A stretch of DNA of 64,000 bases, taken from the NCBI RefSeq assembly GCF_015234215.1, contig NZ_JADEKP010000006.1, forward strand, positions 31,687 to 95,686. Direction: 5' to 3'. A model generated the notes under the pieces. The model was not told the DNA's origin. It made no database searches and worked only from the letters and a program-made list of their open reading frames with translations. Positions 55,137 through 63,876 of the stretch are shown piece by piece; positions within the stretch are counted from its first letter, which is position 1, and the number at the start of each line of letters is the position of its first letter. The stretch comes from Clostridium chrysemydis. Its GTDB lineage: Bacteria; Bacillota; Clostridia; Clostridiales; Clostridiaceae. The position numbers were made by a program, and so were the translations under genes.

Positions 55137-55850
55137 TTAGATTAGTTCTTTTATTTCCTCTATATTTTTTATAAGTATCTCTTTTACTCTTAATACTTCT
55201 ATTAACCCCTCTTCCTCGAATTTTCTAAGCTTTCTACTTAATGTTTCTCTTGTAACACCAACGCAATTTGCCATATCTTCTCTAGATATCGGTATTTCAA
55301 CTAGAATATTATCATTTTTCTTAATTCCGTACTTATTAGCCAAATCATATAACAAATACGCAACCCTTGAATCCGCATCGTTAGTTGCTAAGCTTTGAGC
55401 TAAATTTTCCATATTAGATAGCCTATTACTAATATTTTCTAAAAGTTTTATACCGATCATAGGGTTATTAAATATTATCTTTTTCATATCATCATTACTT
55501 AAAACACAAATCTTAGCATCTTTTAAAGCTTTAACGTTAAAATTATGTTTAGAACTTGAAAGCAGATTTAATTCACCGAAAAAATCACCTTCTGATAATA
55601 TATTTAATATTTGTTCCTTTCCTTCTTTTGTGTACTTATATAACTTAACCTTCCCCTGGTTTACAAAGAACATGCTATTTCCTAAACTTCCTTCACCAAA
55701 AATAACATCACCTTTTTTAAATACCTTATGTTTTATTTTACTTACTATCTCTTTAAGTTCATTGCAATCTAAATTTTCAAATATAGGAACTTTACTTGCA
55801 CAATATTTACCTCTACAAGAATCACAACAGTTTTTACAATCATTACTCAA
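55137..55850 (-). CDS. Crp/Fnr family regulator with N-terminal cysteine cluster, HcpR-like
   Basis: 237 residues. The N-terminal CKNCCDSCRGKYC (near 5-17) could bind an iron-sulfur cluster. A cNMP-type beta-barrel (about 25-140, FGELNLLSS) and a winged helix-turn-helix (about 175-225, SREDMANCVGVTRETLSRKLRKFEEEG) follow. TTG start at 55850 behind GAGAGGTGA. Its place beside hcp, RIC and hemerythrin genes, plus TGTAA/TTACA-type palindromes at hcp (52981) and before its own gene (55904), suggest HcpR, an NO/nitrite-responsive activator. Confidence 0.88.
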   Translation of the reverse strand: MSNDCKNCCDSCRGKYCASKVPIFENLDCNELKEIVSKIKHKVFKKGDVIFGEGSLGNSMFFVNQGKVKLYKYTKEGKEQILNILSEGDFFGELNLLSSSKHNFNVKALKDAKICVLSNDDMKKIIFNNPMIGIKLLENISNRLSNMENLAQSLATNDADSRVAYLLYDLANKYGIKKNDNILVEIPISREDMANCVGVTRETLSRKLRKFEEEGLIEVLRVKEILIKNIEEIKELI

Positions 55851-55903
55851 ATCAAAATCACCTCTCATCTATCTTTATTTTAAACTAATTAATCATTATT
55901 TTA

Positions 55904-55919
55904 TGTAACTAATCTTACA
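55904..55919. promoter_or_regulatory. HcpR-type site in the crp/rubredoxin intergenic region
   Basis: TGTAACTAATCTTACA matches the hcp palindrome TGTAAC-N4-GTTACA with one base changed. It could serve autoregulation or the divergent rubredoxin gene. Confidence 0.5.
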
Positions 55920-56033
55920 AAAAATAGATTAATTTTTGAACTTATTTAAAAAACTAATAACTATCTATTTATTCTATATATTTTATAAAAATTAGTATTA
56001 TAATAAGCTTATAAAATTTATGGAGGTGTTTTT

Positions 56034-56195
56034 ATGAAAAATTATATTTGTGAGTTATGTGGTTATATCTACGAACCATCTAAAGGTGATCCAGATAACG
56101 GAGTAGCACCTGGAACATCATTTAATGACTTACCAGAAACTTGGGTTTGTCCTGTTTGCGGAGCAGATCAATCTCAATTTGAAGAAGAAAATTAA
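56034..56195 (+). CDS. Rubredoxin
   Basis: 53 residues: [20 protein letters not shown] at the start and [16 protein letters not shown] at the end, giving the two CxxCG loops that hold one iron. It carries electrons, often to NO/O2-reducing enzymes in anaerobes. It is divergent from the Crp/Fnr gene and may share its HcpR-type site. ATG behind TGGAGGTG. Too short to stand out in a simple ORF scan but unmistakable. Confidence 0.95.
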   Translation: MKNYICELCGYIYEPSKGDPDNGVAPGTSFNDLPETWVCPVCGADQSQFEEEN

Positions 56196-56205
56196 AATTA
56201 AAGAA

Positions 56206-56249
56206 AAATAGAGGTTGATTATGTACATCATAATCAACCTCTATTTTTT
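56206..56249. terminator. Bidirectional terminator after rubredoxin
   Basis: AATAGAGGTTGATTATG and its perfect complement around TACAT, ending in T7; it also closes the agmatine operon. Confidence 0.88.
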
Positions 56250-57610
56250 TATCTGTTTTTCTTTGTACATTTGTGTGCAAAATATTCTCCTATTAATATA
56301 GTTATAATTGTTCCTACTAAAACCGGGATTTTAGATGCCATTTCTTCTTGTGTGTTCTCTAAAGGTATTACACTCATTATTACAGAAACAACTAAAAATA
56401 TTAGTGGTACAATCCCTATAACTTTAATCTTGAAATTTCCTCCACTTATCTTAAATGGTCTTTTAGTATCTGGATCTATCTTTCTTAATTTTAAAAATGT
56501 TGGAAATAACATTACATATGATAATAATAAAGCTACAACATTTAATCCAAAGAACGCCCAAAATATATCAGGACTTGGTATTAAAGGGGCTGAAACAACA
56601 AGTATAGTTGCTATTATCCCATTTACTATATTAACTCCCTTTGGCATACCTTTTTCATTAACTGTAGAAAAAACTTTAGGGAGAGCATTGTTATCTGCTG
56701 CATATTTAGCAGTAAAGTTAACTCCACTAGCCCAAGATATTAAGTTTCCTGCTAATGTGAACATAAACATTAATCCAATTATAATTACAAACCATTTTCC
56801 ACTAGGTCCTAAAAGTAGATTGAAACTATCTATAAGTCCCCCATCTGTACTAAGTTCACTTATAGGCACAGCAACACTCATACCAAATGAAGCTAAAAGA
56901 TAGAAAACAGTAATTAATATACCACCAATAATTATAGCTTTAGGTATTTGTTTTTTAGGATTTTCCATTTGTGATGCAAAAGAAGATACAACCTCAAATC
57001 CCATGAAGTTAAATATTATTACTGATAAAACTGATAATCCTTTAGGATCAAAGCTTGGAAGGAAAGACTCTGGTGTTAAATTATTAGCAAATCCTTTTGT
57101 TGATGCTACATAAATTCCTATAAGTCCTAGAGAAACCATTATAACTACTTTAAATACAGCTGAAATATTAAGTAGTAGTTTATTATCACTAACTGGTGAA
57201 CTACATACAAAAACTACAAACCATATAAATATTAGTTGTAATGGAAGTGATATGAATACAGATATTTCTTTTCCTACTAATTGTTCTATTACGCCAGTAA
57301 AAAGCACTGCAAGTGAACCCATCCATAAAGGATAGTTTATCCAATAAAACCAAGCTACCCTAGAGCCCCATTTGTCTCCAAATGCTCTATTAGTCCAGTC
57401 AAACATACCTCCTTCACTTTCATATGTAGTACCAAGTTCGGCTGTAACTAATCCGTAAGGTAAGAAGAATCCTATCGCTATTAAAATCCACCAAAAATAC
57501 TGTGAATTTCCTATTGCCGCTGCTGGTGCTGCTGCTTCCGCTACTAAAACTATGCAAACAGCTGCTAAAACAGCTTCAAACATCCTAAATTTTTTCTTCT
57601 CTTTACCCAT
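56249..57610 (-). CDS. APC family transporter, probable agmatine/putrescine exchanger
   Basis: 453 residues, about twelve membrane helices, with APC features (EAAAPAAAIGNSQYFWW, LGTTYESEGGMFDWTNRAFG, VIIFNFMGFEVVSSF). As last gene of the agmatine operon it most likely swaps agmatine for putrescine (AguD role); this follows from context, not from a specific motif. It is 90 bases after carbamate kinase with a 13-base perfect hairpin between. ATG behind AGAGGTAA. Confidence 0.82.
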   Translation of the reverse strand: MGKEKKKFRMFEAVLAAVCIVLVAEAAAPAAAIGNSQYFWWILIAIGFFLPYGLVTAELGTTYESEGGMFDWTNRAFGDKWGSRVAWFYWINYPLWMGSLAVLFTGVIEQLVGKEISVFISLPLQLIFIWFVVFVCSSPVSDNKLLLNISAVFKVVIMVSLGLIGIYVASTKGFANNLTPESFLPSFDPKGLSVLSVIIFNFMGFEVVSSFASQMENPKKQIPKAIIIGGILITVFYLLASFGMSVAVPISELSTDGGLIDSFNLLLGPSGKWFVIIIGLMFMFTLAGNLISWASGVNFTAKYAADNNALPKVFSTVNEKGMPKGVNIVNGIIATILVVSAPLIPSPDIFWAFFGLNVVALLLSYVMLFPTFLKLRKIDPDTKRPFKISGGNFKIKVIGIVPLIFLVVSVIMSVIPLENTQEEMASKIPVLVGTIITILIGEYFAHKCTKKNR

Positions 57611-57661
57611 AAATTTTACCTCTTTTCTAAATCATAATTTTATGATTTCAAATTTTTAATT

Positions 57662-57689
57662 AGGGTACATATTTTTAAATATGTACCCT
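57662..57689 (-). other. Perfect hairpin inside the agmatine operon
   Basis: AGGGTACATATTT and its reverse complement with a two-base loop, lying between carbamate kinase and transporter genes. No T-run follows on the minus strand, so it is more likely an mRNA-processing or stability element than a full terminator. Confidence 0.55.
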
Positions 57690-57700
57690 TATGAAATTTT

Positions 57701-58639
57701 CTAAGAGTGTATAATTGTTCCGCTCTCTCCTTTTATAGCTTCAGCTGCTTTTTCTAAAGATGCTATTATAGCTTTCCTGTTTTTTCCGCCTTTAACAAAT
57801 TCTATTGCTGCTAAAACCTTAGGCAACATACTTCCTTTTGCAAATTGCCCCTCTTGACAATACTTATCTGCATCTCTAATAGACATTTCTTTTATTTCTT
57901 TTTGATCCGCTTTGTTAAAGTTTATAAATACTCTATCTACTGCAGTTAATATAAATAGGTATTCTGCATCTATACTATCTGCTAAAGTACTTGAAGCGAA
58001 GTCTTTATCTATAACAGCAGGTATACCCTCTATATTCCCATAATCATCTTTTATTACAGGTATACCTCCTCCTCCACAGGCTATAACTATATAATTATTT
58101 TCTAACATACTTAAAATTATATTCTTTTCAACTATTTCTACAGGTTTTGGTGAAGGCACAACTCTTCTATAGCCTCTTCCTGCATCTTCTTTATATATGA
58201 CACCTTCATTTTCTCCCATTAACTTTTCTGCATACTCTTTTGTATAATATCCTCCGATAGGCTTTGTTGGATCTTTAAAAGCTACATCGTTTTTATCTAC
58301 TAAAACCTGAGTTACAACTGTTAATGTCTCCATTTTTTTATTTCTTTTATTTAGCTCATTTCTTATTCCCTTTTGAAGATGGTATCCAATATACCCTTGT
58401 GACATAGCTGTACACTCTGGTAGTTCAACTTCAACTATCTTTTCATTAGTCTTGCTTCCCTCTTCAAAGGCTAAATTTATCATACCAACTTGAGGACCAT
58501 TCCCATGTGCTATAATAACTTCATTTCCTTCCTCAATTAAATTTATTAAAGATTCTGATGCTATTTTTACTTTCTCTTCTTGCTCCTTTGGAGTATTTCC
58601 TAATGCGTTTCCTCCAAGTGCTACAACTATCCTTGCCAT
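57701..58639 (-). CDS. arcC: Carbamate kinase
   Basis: 312 residues. Makes ATP from carbamoyl phosphate and ADP, the energy step of the agmatine (or arginine) deiminase pathway. Motifs: IVVALGGNALGN at the N-terminus, AHGNGPQVGM, and VIACGGGGIPVI, with KGSMLPKV near the end. Between agmatine deiminase (11 bases upstream) and the transporter. Confidence 0.95.
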   Translation of the reverse strand: MARIVVALGGNALGNTPKEQEEKVKIASESLINLIEEGNEVIIAHGNGPQVGMINLAFEEGSKTNEKIVEVELPECTAMSQGYIGYHLQKGIRNELNKRNKKMETLTVVTQVLVDKNDVAFKDPTKPIGGYYTKEYAEKLMGENEGVIYKEDAGRGYRRVVPSPKPVEIVEKNIILSMLENNYIVIACGGGGIPVIKDDYGNIEGIPAVIDKDFASSTLADSIDAEYLFILTAVDRVFINFNKADQKEIKEMSIRDADKYCQEGQFAKGSMLPKVLAAIEFVKGGKNRKAIIASLEKAAEAIKGESGTIIHS

Positions 58640-58650
58640 ACCTTAATCCT

Positions 58651-59748
58651 CTACTTTCTAGCTTTAGGTAGTTGTTGAGTTATACAGTGTATATTTCCTC
58701 CACCTAAAAGAATTTCTCTTGCATAAATACCAACTACTTTTCTGCCTTCAAATAATTCTTCTAATAACTTTCTAGCTTTCTCGTCGTTTGGATCATTAAA
58801 CATAGGGAATACAATTCCACCATTAGCTATATAGAAGTTAACATATGATGCTGCTAATCTATCTCCCTCTTCACGAGGTAAAGTTCCATCTACAGCATCT
58901 ACACCATCACTTTCCTCTTTTGTAATAAGAATTGGACTTGGTGTGTACATCTTGTGCACTTTTAGTTTTCTTCCTTTAGCATCAACTGAATTTGTTAATA
59001 TATCATAAGCTGATTTCGATATTTCATATTGTGGGTCATCCTTATCATCAGTCCATGCTAAAAGAACTTCTCCAGGTTTTACAAAGCAACATATATTATC
59101 TACATGTCCATTTGTTTCATCATTATATATTCCGTTATCTATCCAAATTACTTTTTCTAAATTTAAGTATTCTTTTAAATTTCCTTCTATTGAAAGTTTT
59201 GATAACTCTGGGTTACGACCTTGGCTTAATAAACATTCAGCTGTAACTATACAAGTTCCTTCACCGTCAACATGTATAGAACCACCTTCTAATACAAACC
59301 CATTAGTTCTATATCTATCTTTTCTTTCAAGTTCACAAACCTTCTCTGCTATTTGATCATCTTTATCCCAAGGGAAATACAATCCATCTACAAGACCTCC
59401 CCAAGCATTAAACTCCCAGTCAACACCTCTTACTACTTCCCCATTTGTTACAAATGTAGGTCCACAGTCTCTTACCCACGAATCGTTATTAACCATTTCT
59501 ACAACTCTTATATCTTTGTCTAACATATTTCTAGCATTGCTATATTGTTCTGGACTAGCTAAAACTGTCATATTTTCAAATTCACTTATAGCCTTAGCTA
59601 CTTTTGCAAATGTTTTTTGAGCTGGTTTTGCTCCAAGTCTCCAGTTATCTGGCCTTTCTGGCCATATCATAAAACACCCATCATGTTCTTCAAACTCTCC
59701 TGGCATTCTAAACCCATCTTTTTTAGGAGTTGTGCTTAATGTTCTCAT
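58651..59748 (-). CDS. aguA: Agmatine deiminase
   Basis: 365 residues, the normal size. Hydrolyses agmatine to N-carbamoylputrescine and ammonia. The catalytic Cys lies in the C-terminal [11 protein letters not shown] (near residue 357). [14 protein letters not shown] and [11 protein letters not shown] supply the acidic and histidine residues, and the [18 protein letters not shown] start is typical. This distinguishes it from arginine deiminase and identifies the pathway. ATG behind AGAGAGGAT. Confidence 0.96.
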   Translation of the reverse strand: MRTLSTTPKKDGFRMPGEFEEHDGCFMIWPERPDNWRLGAKPAQKTFAKVAKAISEFENMTVLASPEQYSNARNMLDKDIRVVEMVNNDSWVRDCGPTFVTNGEVVRGVDWEFNAWGGLVDGLYFPWDKDDQIAEKVCELERKDRYRTNGFVLEGGSIHVDGEGTCIVTAECLLSQGRNPELSKLSIEGNLKEYLNLEKVIWIDNGIYNDETNGHVDNICCFVKPGEVLLAWTDDKDDPQYEISKSAYDILTNSVDAKGRKLKVHKMYTPSPILITKEESDGVDAVDGTLPREEGDRLAASYVNFYIANGGIVFPMFNDPNDEKARKLLEELFEGRKVVGIYAREILLGGGNIHCITQQLPKARK

Positions 59749-59781
59749 AATTACTCATCCTCTCTTTTTTTGTAGAAACCT

Positions 59782-60795
59782 TTAGAAAATTTCTGATAAA
59801 ACTTTATTTAATTCATTTTTGCAATTTTCAACTTTAAATTCCTTTGCAGCTTGTGGATTTAAGAAATAAACTAATAATGCTCTTTGAGCTGTTAATCTAT
59901 TTCCAGCTTCATCCCAAGCTAAAGATATATCTGAATCTAAAACTTCATCTGTTACTTCTTCATTTCTAGTAGCAGGCAAACAATGTAGGAATTTAGCTCC
60001 TTTATTTGCTTTACTCATAAGATCTTTATTTACTTGATATTTTGGCATAAATATTTTTAATCTTTCTTCTTCTGAAAGCTCTGCTTCATATAATCCATAC
60101 CAAACATCAGTGTAAACAAAATCTGCATCTTTCATAGCTTCATCTGCATCTTCTAGAACTTGTACACTACCACCTGATAATTTACAATTTTCTTCACCTA
60201 TCTTTAAATCTTCCTTAGATAATTGGAATCCTTTAGGTCCAAATTGTACAAATCTCATACCAAGTTTTGTAGTTATAAACATTAATGATCTACAAACTTG
60301 AGTTGCATCCCCTACAAATACTACTTTGCATTCTTCTAGTTTTTTACCCTCTGGTAAGTTTTCTAATATAGTTATTAAATCTCCTATCTCTTGAGTTGGG
60401 TGATTATAATCTGACATACCATTTATTACTGGTATTGAAGCACTATTTGCTAAATCTTCTATTGTTTTATGTCTTTCTACTCTAGCCATTAATATATCAA
60501 CTAGCTTTGAAAGAACCTTTCCTGTATCTTCAATGCTTTCGTGTCCACCTAATTGTATTTGACCTGGTGCTAAATATTGAGCGTGTCCACCTAACTGAGC
60601 CATAGCAGTTTCAAATGATACTCTTGTCCTTGTTGATGATTGCTCAAAGATCATTCCTAAAACTTTATTTTTTAATAATTGAGGGTAATATCCATTATTC
60701 ACACATTTTTTAAGCATTAAGCCTAAGTTCATAATGTCTAATAATTCCTTCTTAGTTAAATCGTTTGTGTTTATAAAATCTTTTACTCTTGCCAT
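59782..60795 (-). CDS. ptcA: Putrescine carbamoyltransferase
   Basis: 337 residues. Carbamoyl-phosphate site STRTR ([16 protein letters not shown]) and HCLP motif ([17 protein letters not shown]) show an ATCase/OTCase-fold enzyme. Segments [51 protein letters not shown] and a C-terminal extra helix match putrescine rather than ornithine transcarbamylase. It splits carbamoylputrescine to putrescine and carbamoyl phosphate. First gene of the operon; ATG behind AGGAGGTAC. Confidence 0.92.
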   Translation of the reverse strand: MARVKDFINTNDLTKKELLDIMNLGLMLKKCVNNGYYPQLLKNKVLGMIFEQSSTRTRVSFETAMAQLGGHAQYLAPGQIQLGGHESIEDTGKVLSKLVDILMARVERHKTIEDLANSASIPVINGMSDYNHPTQEIGDLITILENLPEGKKLEECKVVFVGDATQVCRSLMFITTKLGMRFVQFGPKGFQLSKEDLKIGEENCKLSGGSVQVLEDADEAMKDADFVYTDVWYGLYEAELSEEERLKIFMPKYQVNKDLMSKANKGAKFLHCLPATRNEEVTDEVLDSDISLAWDEAGNRLTAQRALLVYFLNPQAAKEFKVENCKNELNKVLSEIF

Positions 60796-61035
60796 AATAG
60801 AGTACCTCCTAAATATTTAATTTATTTTTGCTTTGCATTTGCTTTTGCAGTTTTAGAATAGCAAGTTTTAAAATCGTTTTCTATAGTTTGGAGGCCTTTA
60901 GAAACAAGGTATCGATTTATGATTTTAGTTATAGATTTAGTAACAAACAAGGTTATTTTGTTCCATATATTTTAAATTTATATATCTTATATAAAACTTT
61001 AATAATTTAGAAATTAAGTTTTTATGCTACTTAAA
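60796..61035 (-). other. Leader/promoter region of the agmatine operon
   Basis: About 240 AT-rich bases between the regulator's terminator and ptcA. ACCTTGTTT occurs twice (around 60950 and 60910 on the minus strand). No clear aptamer, leader peptide or operator palindrome was found here; the promoter must lie within it or overlap the upstream hairpin. Confidence 0.4.
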
Positions 61036-61079
61036 AAGGTTAGTAAGAGTAGAAAGCTTGTCTACTATTACTAACCTTA
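61036..61079 (-). terminator. Terminator after the RpiR gene / ahead of the agmatine operon
   Basis: AAGGTTAGTAA-AGTAGA pairs with TCTACT-TTACTAACCTT, followed by TTT on the minus strand. It isolates the regulator from ptcA, or acts as an attenuator for it. Confidence 0.7.
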
Positions 61080-61094
61080 TGTTAACGCGTTACA
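61080..61094. promoter_or_regulatory. LacI/CcpA-type palindrome
   Basis: TGTTAACGCGTTACA with a perfect TAACGCGTTA core. The CG-centred form suggests a LacI-family or CcpA protein, though the spacing differs by one base from a standard cre. Confidence 0.4.
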
Positions 61095-61193
61095 CTTTGT
61101 TACTTTTGTTGTTATCAAATTATATCCTACCCTTTAAAATAAAGCGTTCCAAAGCTGTTACCTAAAATATGTATAACCTTGATTATATAATAT

Positions 61194-61976
61194 TTAATAC
61201 GTAACACCTTCTTTTTCTGCAAAAGCTCTATAAATCAAAGTCTCTATAACAGCTATCATACTTATTCTTGAACTGATATCATTATTATTGTTAACAATAT
61301 TATCTGAAAAAACATAGAAGTTAATATCACTTAACCCTTGAATAATATTATTATCTGCACGTGTTACAGAAACAATGTTACTATTTTTAACCTTAATCCT
61401 CTCAACAATCTTTATCATTCCTGAACTTTCTCCACTAAAAGAAAAAATTAAAACTATATCATTTACTCCTACATCCTTAATAGTTGAATCAAGCTCATAC
61501 TTATCATGAACAATAACCGTATCATATTCCATTAAACTCAAAAGGCAATGTACATATTTTACAACTTGCTTGGTAAGATCTACTCCAAAAATATATATCT
61601 TATTATTACTGTTTAGCATTTTGCAAAATCTATCCGCATCATCCTCCTTTATAACCCTCACAGACTCTATTATGTTTTTCAAATATTCCTCATTATAATT
61701 TTTTTTAGTTACAATATCAGGTATAACAGCTCTATCACCATTACTGTTCCCTCCTATTCTTAATGTTGAAATAAATTCATTGTAACCTGAAAATCCTAAT
61801 TTTTTCACAAATCTAAATAAAGTAGTTGTAGAAACATAACATTCCTTGGAAAGTTTTCTTATACTCATACTCTTTACCCCATCTTGATTTTTTACTACAT
61901 AATCAAAAATTTTCTTCTCAGTCTTATTTAATGTACTTAACTTTGGGTTTACAAATTCAAAAAAATCAATAACCAT
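61194..61976 (-). CDS. RpiR family regulator adjacent to the agmatine operon
   Basis: 260 residues. Helix-turn-helix VSTTTLFRFVKKLGFSGYNEF (near 42-62) and a SIS domain (IYIFGVDLTKQVVKYVHCLLS near 130-150). Start ATG 61976 behind GGGAGGAC. The SIS domain normally binds sugar phosphates, so an RpiR protein beside an agmatine pathway is unexpected; known regulators are LuxR-like (AguR) or AraC-like. Two inverted repeats with TACAT/ATGTA arms upstream (62006 and 62037) are candidate autoregulatory sites. Confidence 0.87.
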   Translation of the reverse strand: MVIDFFEFVNPKLSTLNKTEKKIFDYVVKNQDGVKSMSIRKLSKECYVSTTTLFRFVKKLGFSGYNEFISTLRIGGNSNGDRAVIPDIVTKKNYNEEYLKNIIESVRVIKEDDADRFCKMLNSNNKIYIFGVDLTKQVVKYVHCLLSLMEYDTVIVHDKYELDSTIKDVGVNDIVLIFSFSGESSGMIKIVERIKVKNSNIVSVTRADNNIIQGLSDINFYVFSDNIVNNNNDISSRISMIAVIETLIYRAFAEKEGVTY

Positions 61977-62005
61977 AAAGTCCTCCCTAATCAATACTTA
62001 TATTT

Positions 62006-62026
62006 TACATAATTAAAAATTATGTA
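62006..62026. promoter_or_regulatory. Inverted repeat upstream of RpiR, site 1
   Basis: TACATAATT and AATTATGTA around AAA; 9-base perfect arms, 30-50 bases before the start codon. Confidence 0.5.
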
Positions 62027-62036
62027 TATTAAATAT

Positions 62037-62058
62037 ATTACATACAAATCGATGTAAT
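62037..62058. promoter_or_regulatory. Inverted repeat upstream of RpiR, site 2
   Basis: ATTACAT and ATGTAAT, 8 bases apart, sharing the TACAT/ATGTA arms of the first site. Confidence 0.45.
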
Positions 62059-62060
62059 GC

Positions 62061-62095
62061 AAAAAAACTAGTAGTATTAAAACTACTAGTTTTTC
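62061..62095 (-). terminator. Terminator after the DUF1653 gene
   Basis: AAAAACTAGTAGT and ACTACTAGTTTTT pair around a six-base loop. Confidence 0.85.
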
Positions 62096-62096
62096 A

Positions 62097-62360
62097 TTAA
62101 ATCTCTCTTATTTTCTTTTCTAAATCACCATTTATTTCTTGAAATCTATATTCTTGCAAAACTTCTGGATATTTATTTTTATCAACCCTACTTAAAAACA
62201 TGTTTGAAGGTCTTACATACATACCGAAATCCCCATATAGTGCTTTATAAAGTATAAGCTTTTCACCTGATTCAGAATGTGTAACCTCATCTAAAACTAA
62301 ATATAAATTCCCCTTAAAATGTCTAACTACTTTTCCTTTTAAACTCGAAATATCTCTCAT
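62097..62360 (-). CDS. DUF1653 protein
   Basis: 87 residues. The DUF1653 pattern is visible: GKVVRHFKGNLYLVLDEVTHSESGE, then LYKALYGDFGMYVRPSNMFLSRVD. These small SH3-like proteins have no proven role. ATG behind TGAGGTGA, 20 bases downstream of the YdcF-like gene, so probably one operon. Confidence 0.8.
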   Translation of the reverse strand: MRDISSLKGKVVRHFKGNLYLVLDEVTHSESGEKLILYKALYGDFGMYVRPSNMFLSRVDKNKYPEVLQEYRFQEINGDLEKKIREI

Positions 62361-62380
62361 TTACAGTTCACCTCAATATT

Positions 62381-63133
62381 TTATTTATCAAAAACTAAAG
62401 ATTTTCCTAATGCAAAAAACTCTCTAGCATATGTTGCAGGCACTAAATACCACTCACTTTTAGAAGTATAAAAGTCTACGTTACTATATCCATTTCTTTT
62501 AGCTAGTATATTACTTCTAAACGCATGAAAATCTGTAGTAGTTACTAGTACAGCGGAATCTTTTATATCTCTATTACTATCTTTTTCTATAATATCTTTA
62601 GAAAATTTAAAATTTTCGTAAGTACTAGTTGCTTTATCTTCTAATAAAATTCTGTCACTTGGAACTCCCTTTTCTTCTAGATATCTTCTCATAGCTTCAG
62701 CTTCTGTTATACTTTCATTTGGACCTTGTCCGCCTGTTAAAACAAACTTTCCTTTAAAATCTATATTCTTTGAAACTTCTAAAGCTGCATTTAATCTTTC
62801 TCTTAAAGTTACGCTTAAATTTTCTCCTCTTATCCCTGCCCCTAGTACTACTATATAATCACTAACAACTTCTCTCCTCTTAGGATAAGCTATTATTACT
62901 ATCTCTGATACTACAAATACAATTAATAATATACCTATAACTATCCTTGCAGGTTTTATGAAAGAGCTTAAACTATCAATGGCTAATAATTTATCTATAT
63001 ATTTTGTATAAGCTATTAATCCTATACCTAAAACTAAATAAAACCAACTAAATGTAGTTCCTCCAAAAAATAAATTTACTAAAAGAAAATATCCTATAGA
63101 TATTATACCTAATATCTTAAAAATCAAATTCAC
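62381..63133 (-). CDS. YdcF/DUF218 family membrane protein
   Basis: 250 residues: three N-terminal membrane helices (about 1-90), then a DUF218 domain (about 95-245) with IVVLGAGIRGENLS, FVLTGGQGPNESITEAEAM, and TTTDFHAFRSNILAKR. GTG start at 63133 behind AGGGGGAGA; the upstream in-frame ATG would span the ribosome binding site. Related ElyC/SanA/YdcF proteins affect envelope and peptidoglycan precursor handling. Confidence 0.85.
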   Translation of the reverse strand: MNLIFKILGIISIGYFLLVNLFFGGTTFSWFYLVLGIGLIAYTKYIDKLLAIDSLSSFIKPARIVIGILLIVFVVSEIVIIAYPKRREVVSDYIVVLGAGIRGENLSVTLRERLNAALEVSKNIDFKGKFVLTGGQGPNESITEAEAMRRYLEEKGVPSDRILLEDKATSTYENFKFSKDIIEKDSNRDIKDSAVLVTTTDFHAFRSNILAKRNGYSNVDFYTSKSEWYLVPATYAREFFALGKSLVFDK

Positions 63134-63291
63134 TAAATCTCCCCCTATCAACTTATATAATAAGTTTACCATAGAAACTTTAATATATTTTCAAAAAAAA
63201 TAAGTTGTAACTTATTTTAATTTTAATGTAATATATGGATAAATTTATGTATAATATAATAAATAATTATTTTCTTGTTATTAGGTGAATT

Positions 63292-63684
63292 ATGATATTT
63301 ATAAGGTATTTAGATATAAAAAATGAAACAACAATAGATGTTCGTACTAAAACTGAGTTTGAAAATATGAATTTATTTCAATATAACCTCCCTGTAATAA
63401 GTGAGTCAGAACATAAACTGATAAAAAATTTCTATCCTTGTGCTATATTTGTTATAGCTAAAAGTATCTTATTAAAAAGAACTCATTTCAAAAATGAGTT
63501 AATTAAACTATCTAAAAATGGTACTAATCCTATCGTTATAGGATGTTCTCGCGGAAGACTAAGAAGTCCTCTTATGTATCTGTTCTGTAAATCTATAGGA
63601 ATAAAAAATAGCAAAATCCTTTGGGCCGGTATAAAACCTATATTTAAAAATAATTTATATAGAAAAAAGGATAGTCATTACTGA
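63292..63684 (+). CDS. Small rhodanese-like protein
   Basis: 130 residues. The layout is a single rhodanese domain: IDVRTKTEFENM near the start and the active-site loop VIGCSRGRLRSPLMYLFCKSIGI (Cys near 94). The loop CxRGxxRS is like that of the tRNA 2-selenouridine synthase rhodanese domain, but the ATPase half is absent. ATG behind TTAGGTGA. A free-standing sulfur or selenium transferase role is inferred. Confidence 0.65.
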   Translation: MIFIRYLDIKNETTIDVRTKTEFENMNLFQYNLPVISESEHKLIKNFYPCAIFVIAKSILLKRTHFKNELIKLSKNGTNPIVIGCSRGRLRSPLMYLFCKSIGIKNSKILWAGIKPIFKNNLYRKKDSHY

Positions 63685-63696
63685 CTATCCTTTTTC
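63663..63696. terminator. Bidirectional terminator between rhodanese gene and 5S rRNA
   Basis: AAAAGGATAGTCA and TGACTATCCTTTTT pair around TTAC; serves the rhodanese gene and the end of the rRNA operon. Confidence 0.85.
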
Positions 63697-63704
63697 CTGT
63701 TATG

Positions 63705-63823
63705 CACTTGGCAACGTCCTACTCTCCCACACAGTCTCCCGTGCAGTACCATCGGCGCTATAGAGCTTAACTTTCCTGTTCGGAATGGGAAGGAGTGTTT
63801 CCTCTATGCCATCATCACCAAAT
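63705..63823 (-). rRNA. 5S ribosomal RNA
   Basis: On the minus strand it starts TTTGGTGATGATGGCATAGA and contains CCCATTCCGAACAGGAAAGT and CTCTATAGCGCCGATGGTAC. It ends GGACGTTGCCAAGTGC; the TTGG and CCAA ends pair. About 119 bases; ends are set by the terminal helix. Confidence 0.95.
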
Positions 63824-63876
63824 TTTTAAGAGTTATTCTCTTAAAATTGCACATGAATTTTAGTTAACAAATAATT

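Noticed and set aside
60828-61010. 60-codon frame in the agmatine leader
   Set aside because: No ribosome binding site, unusual composition, and on the strand opposite to the operon; treated as chance.
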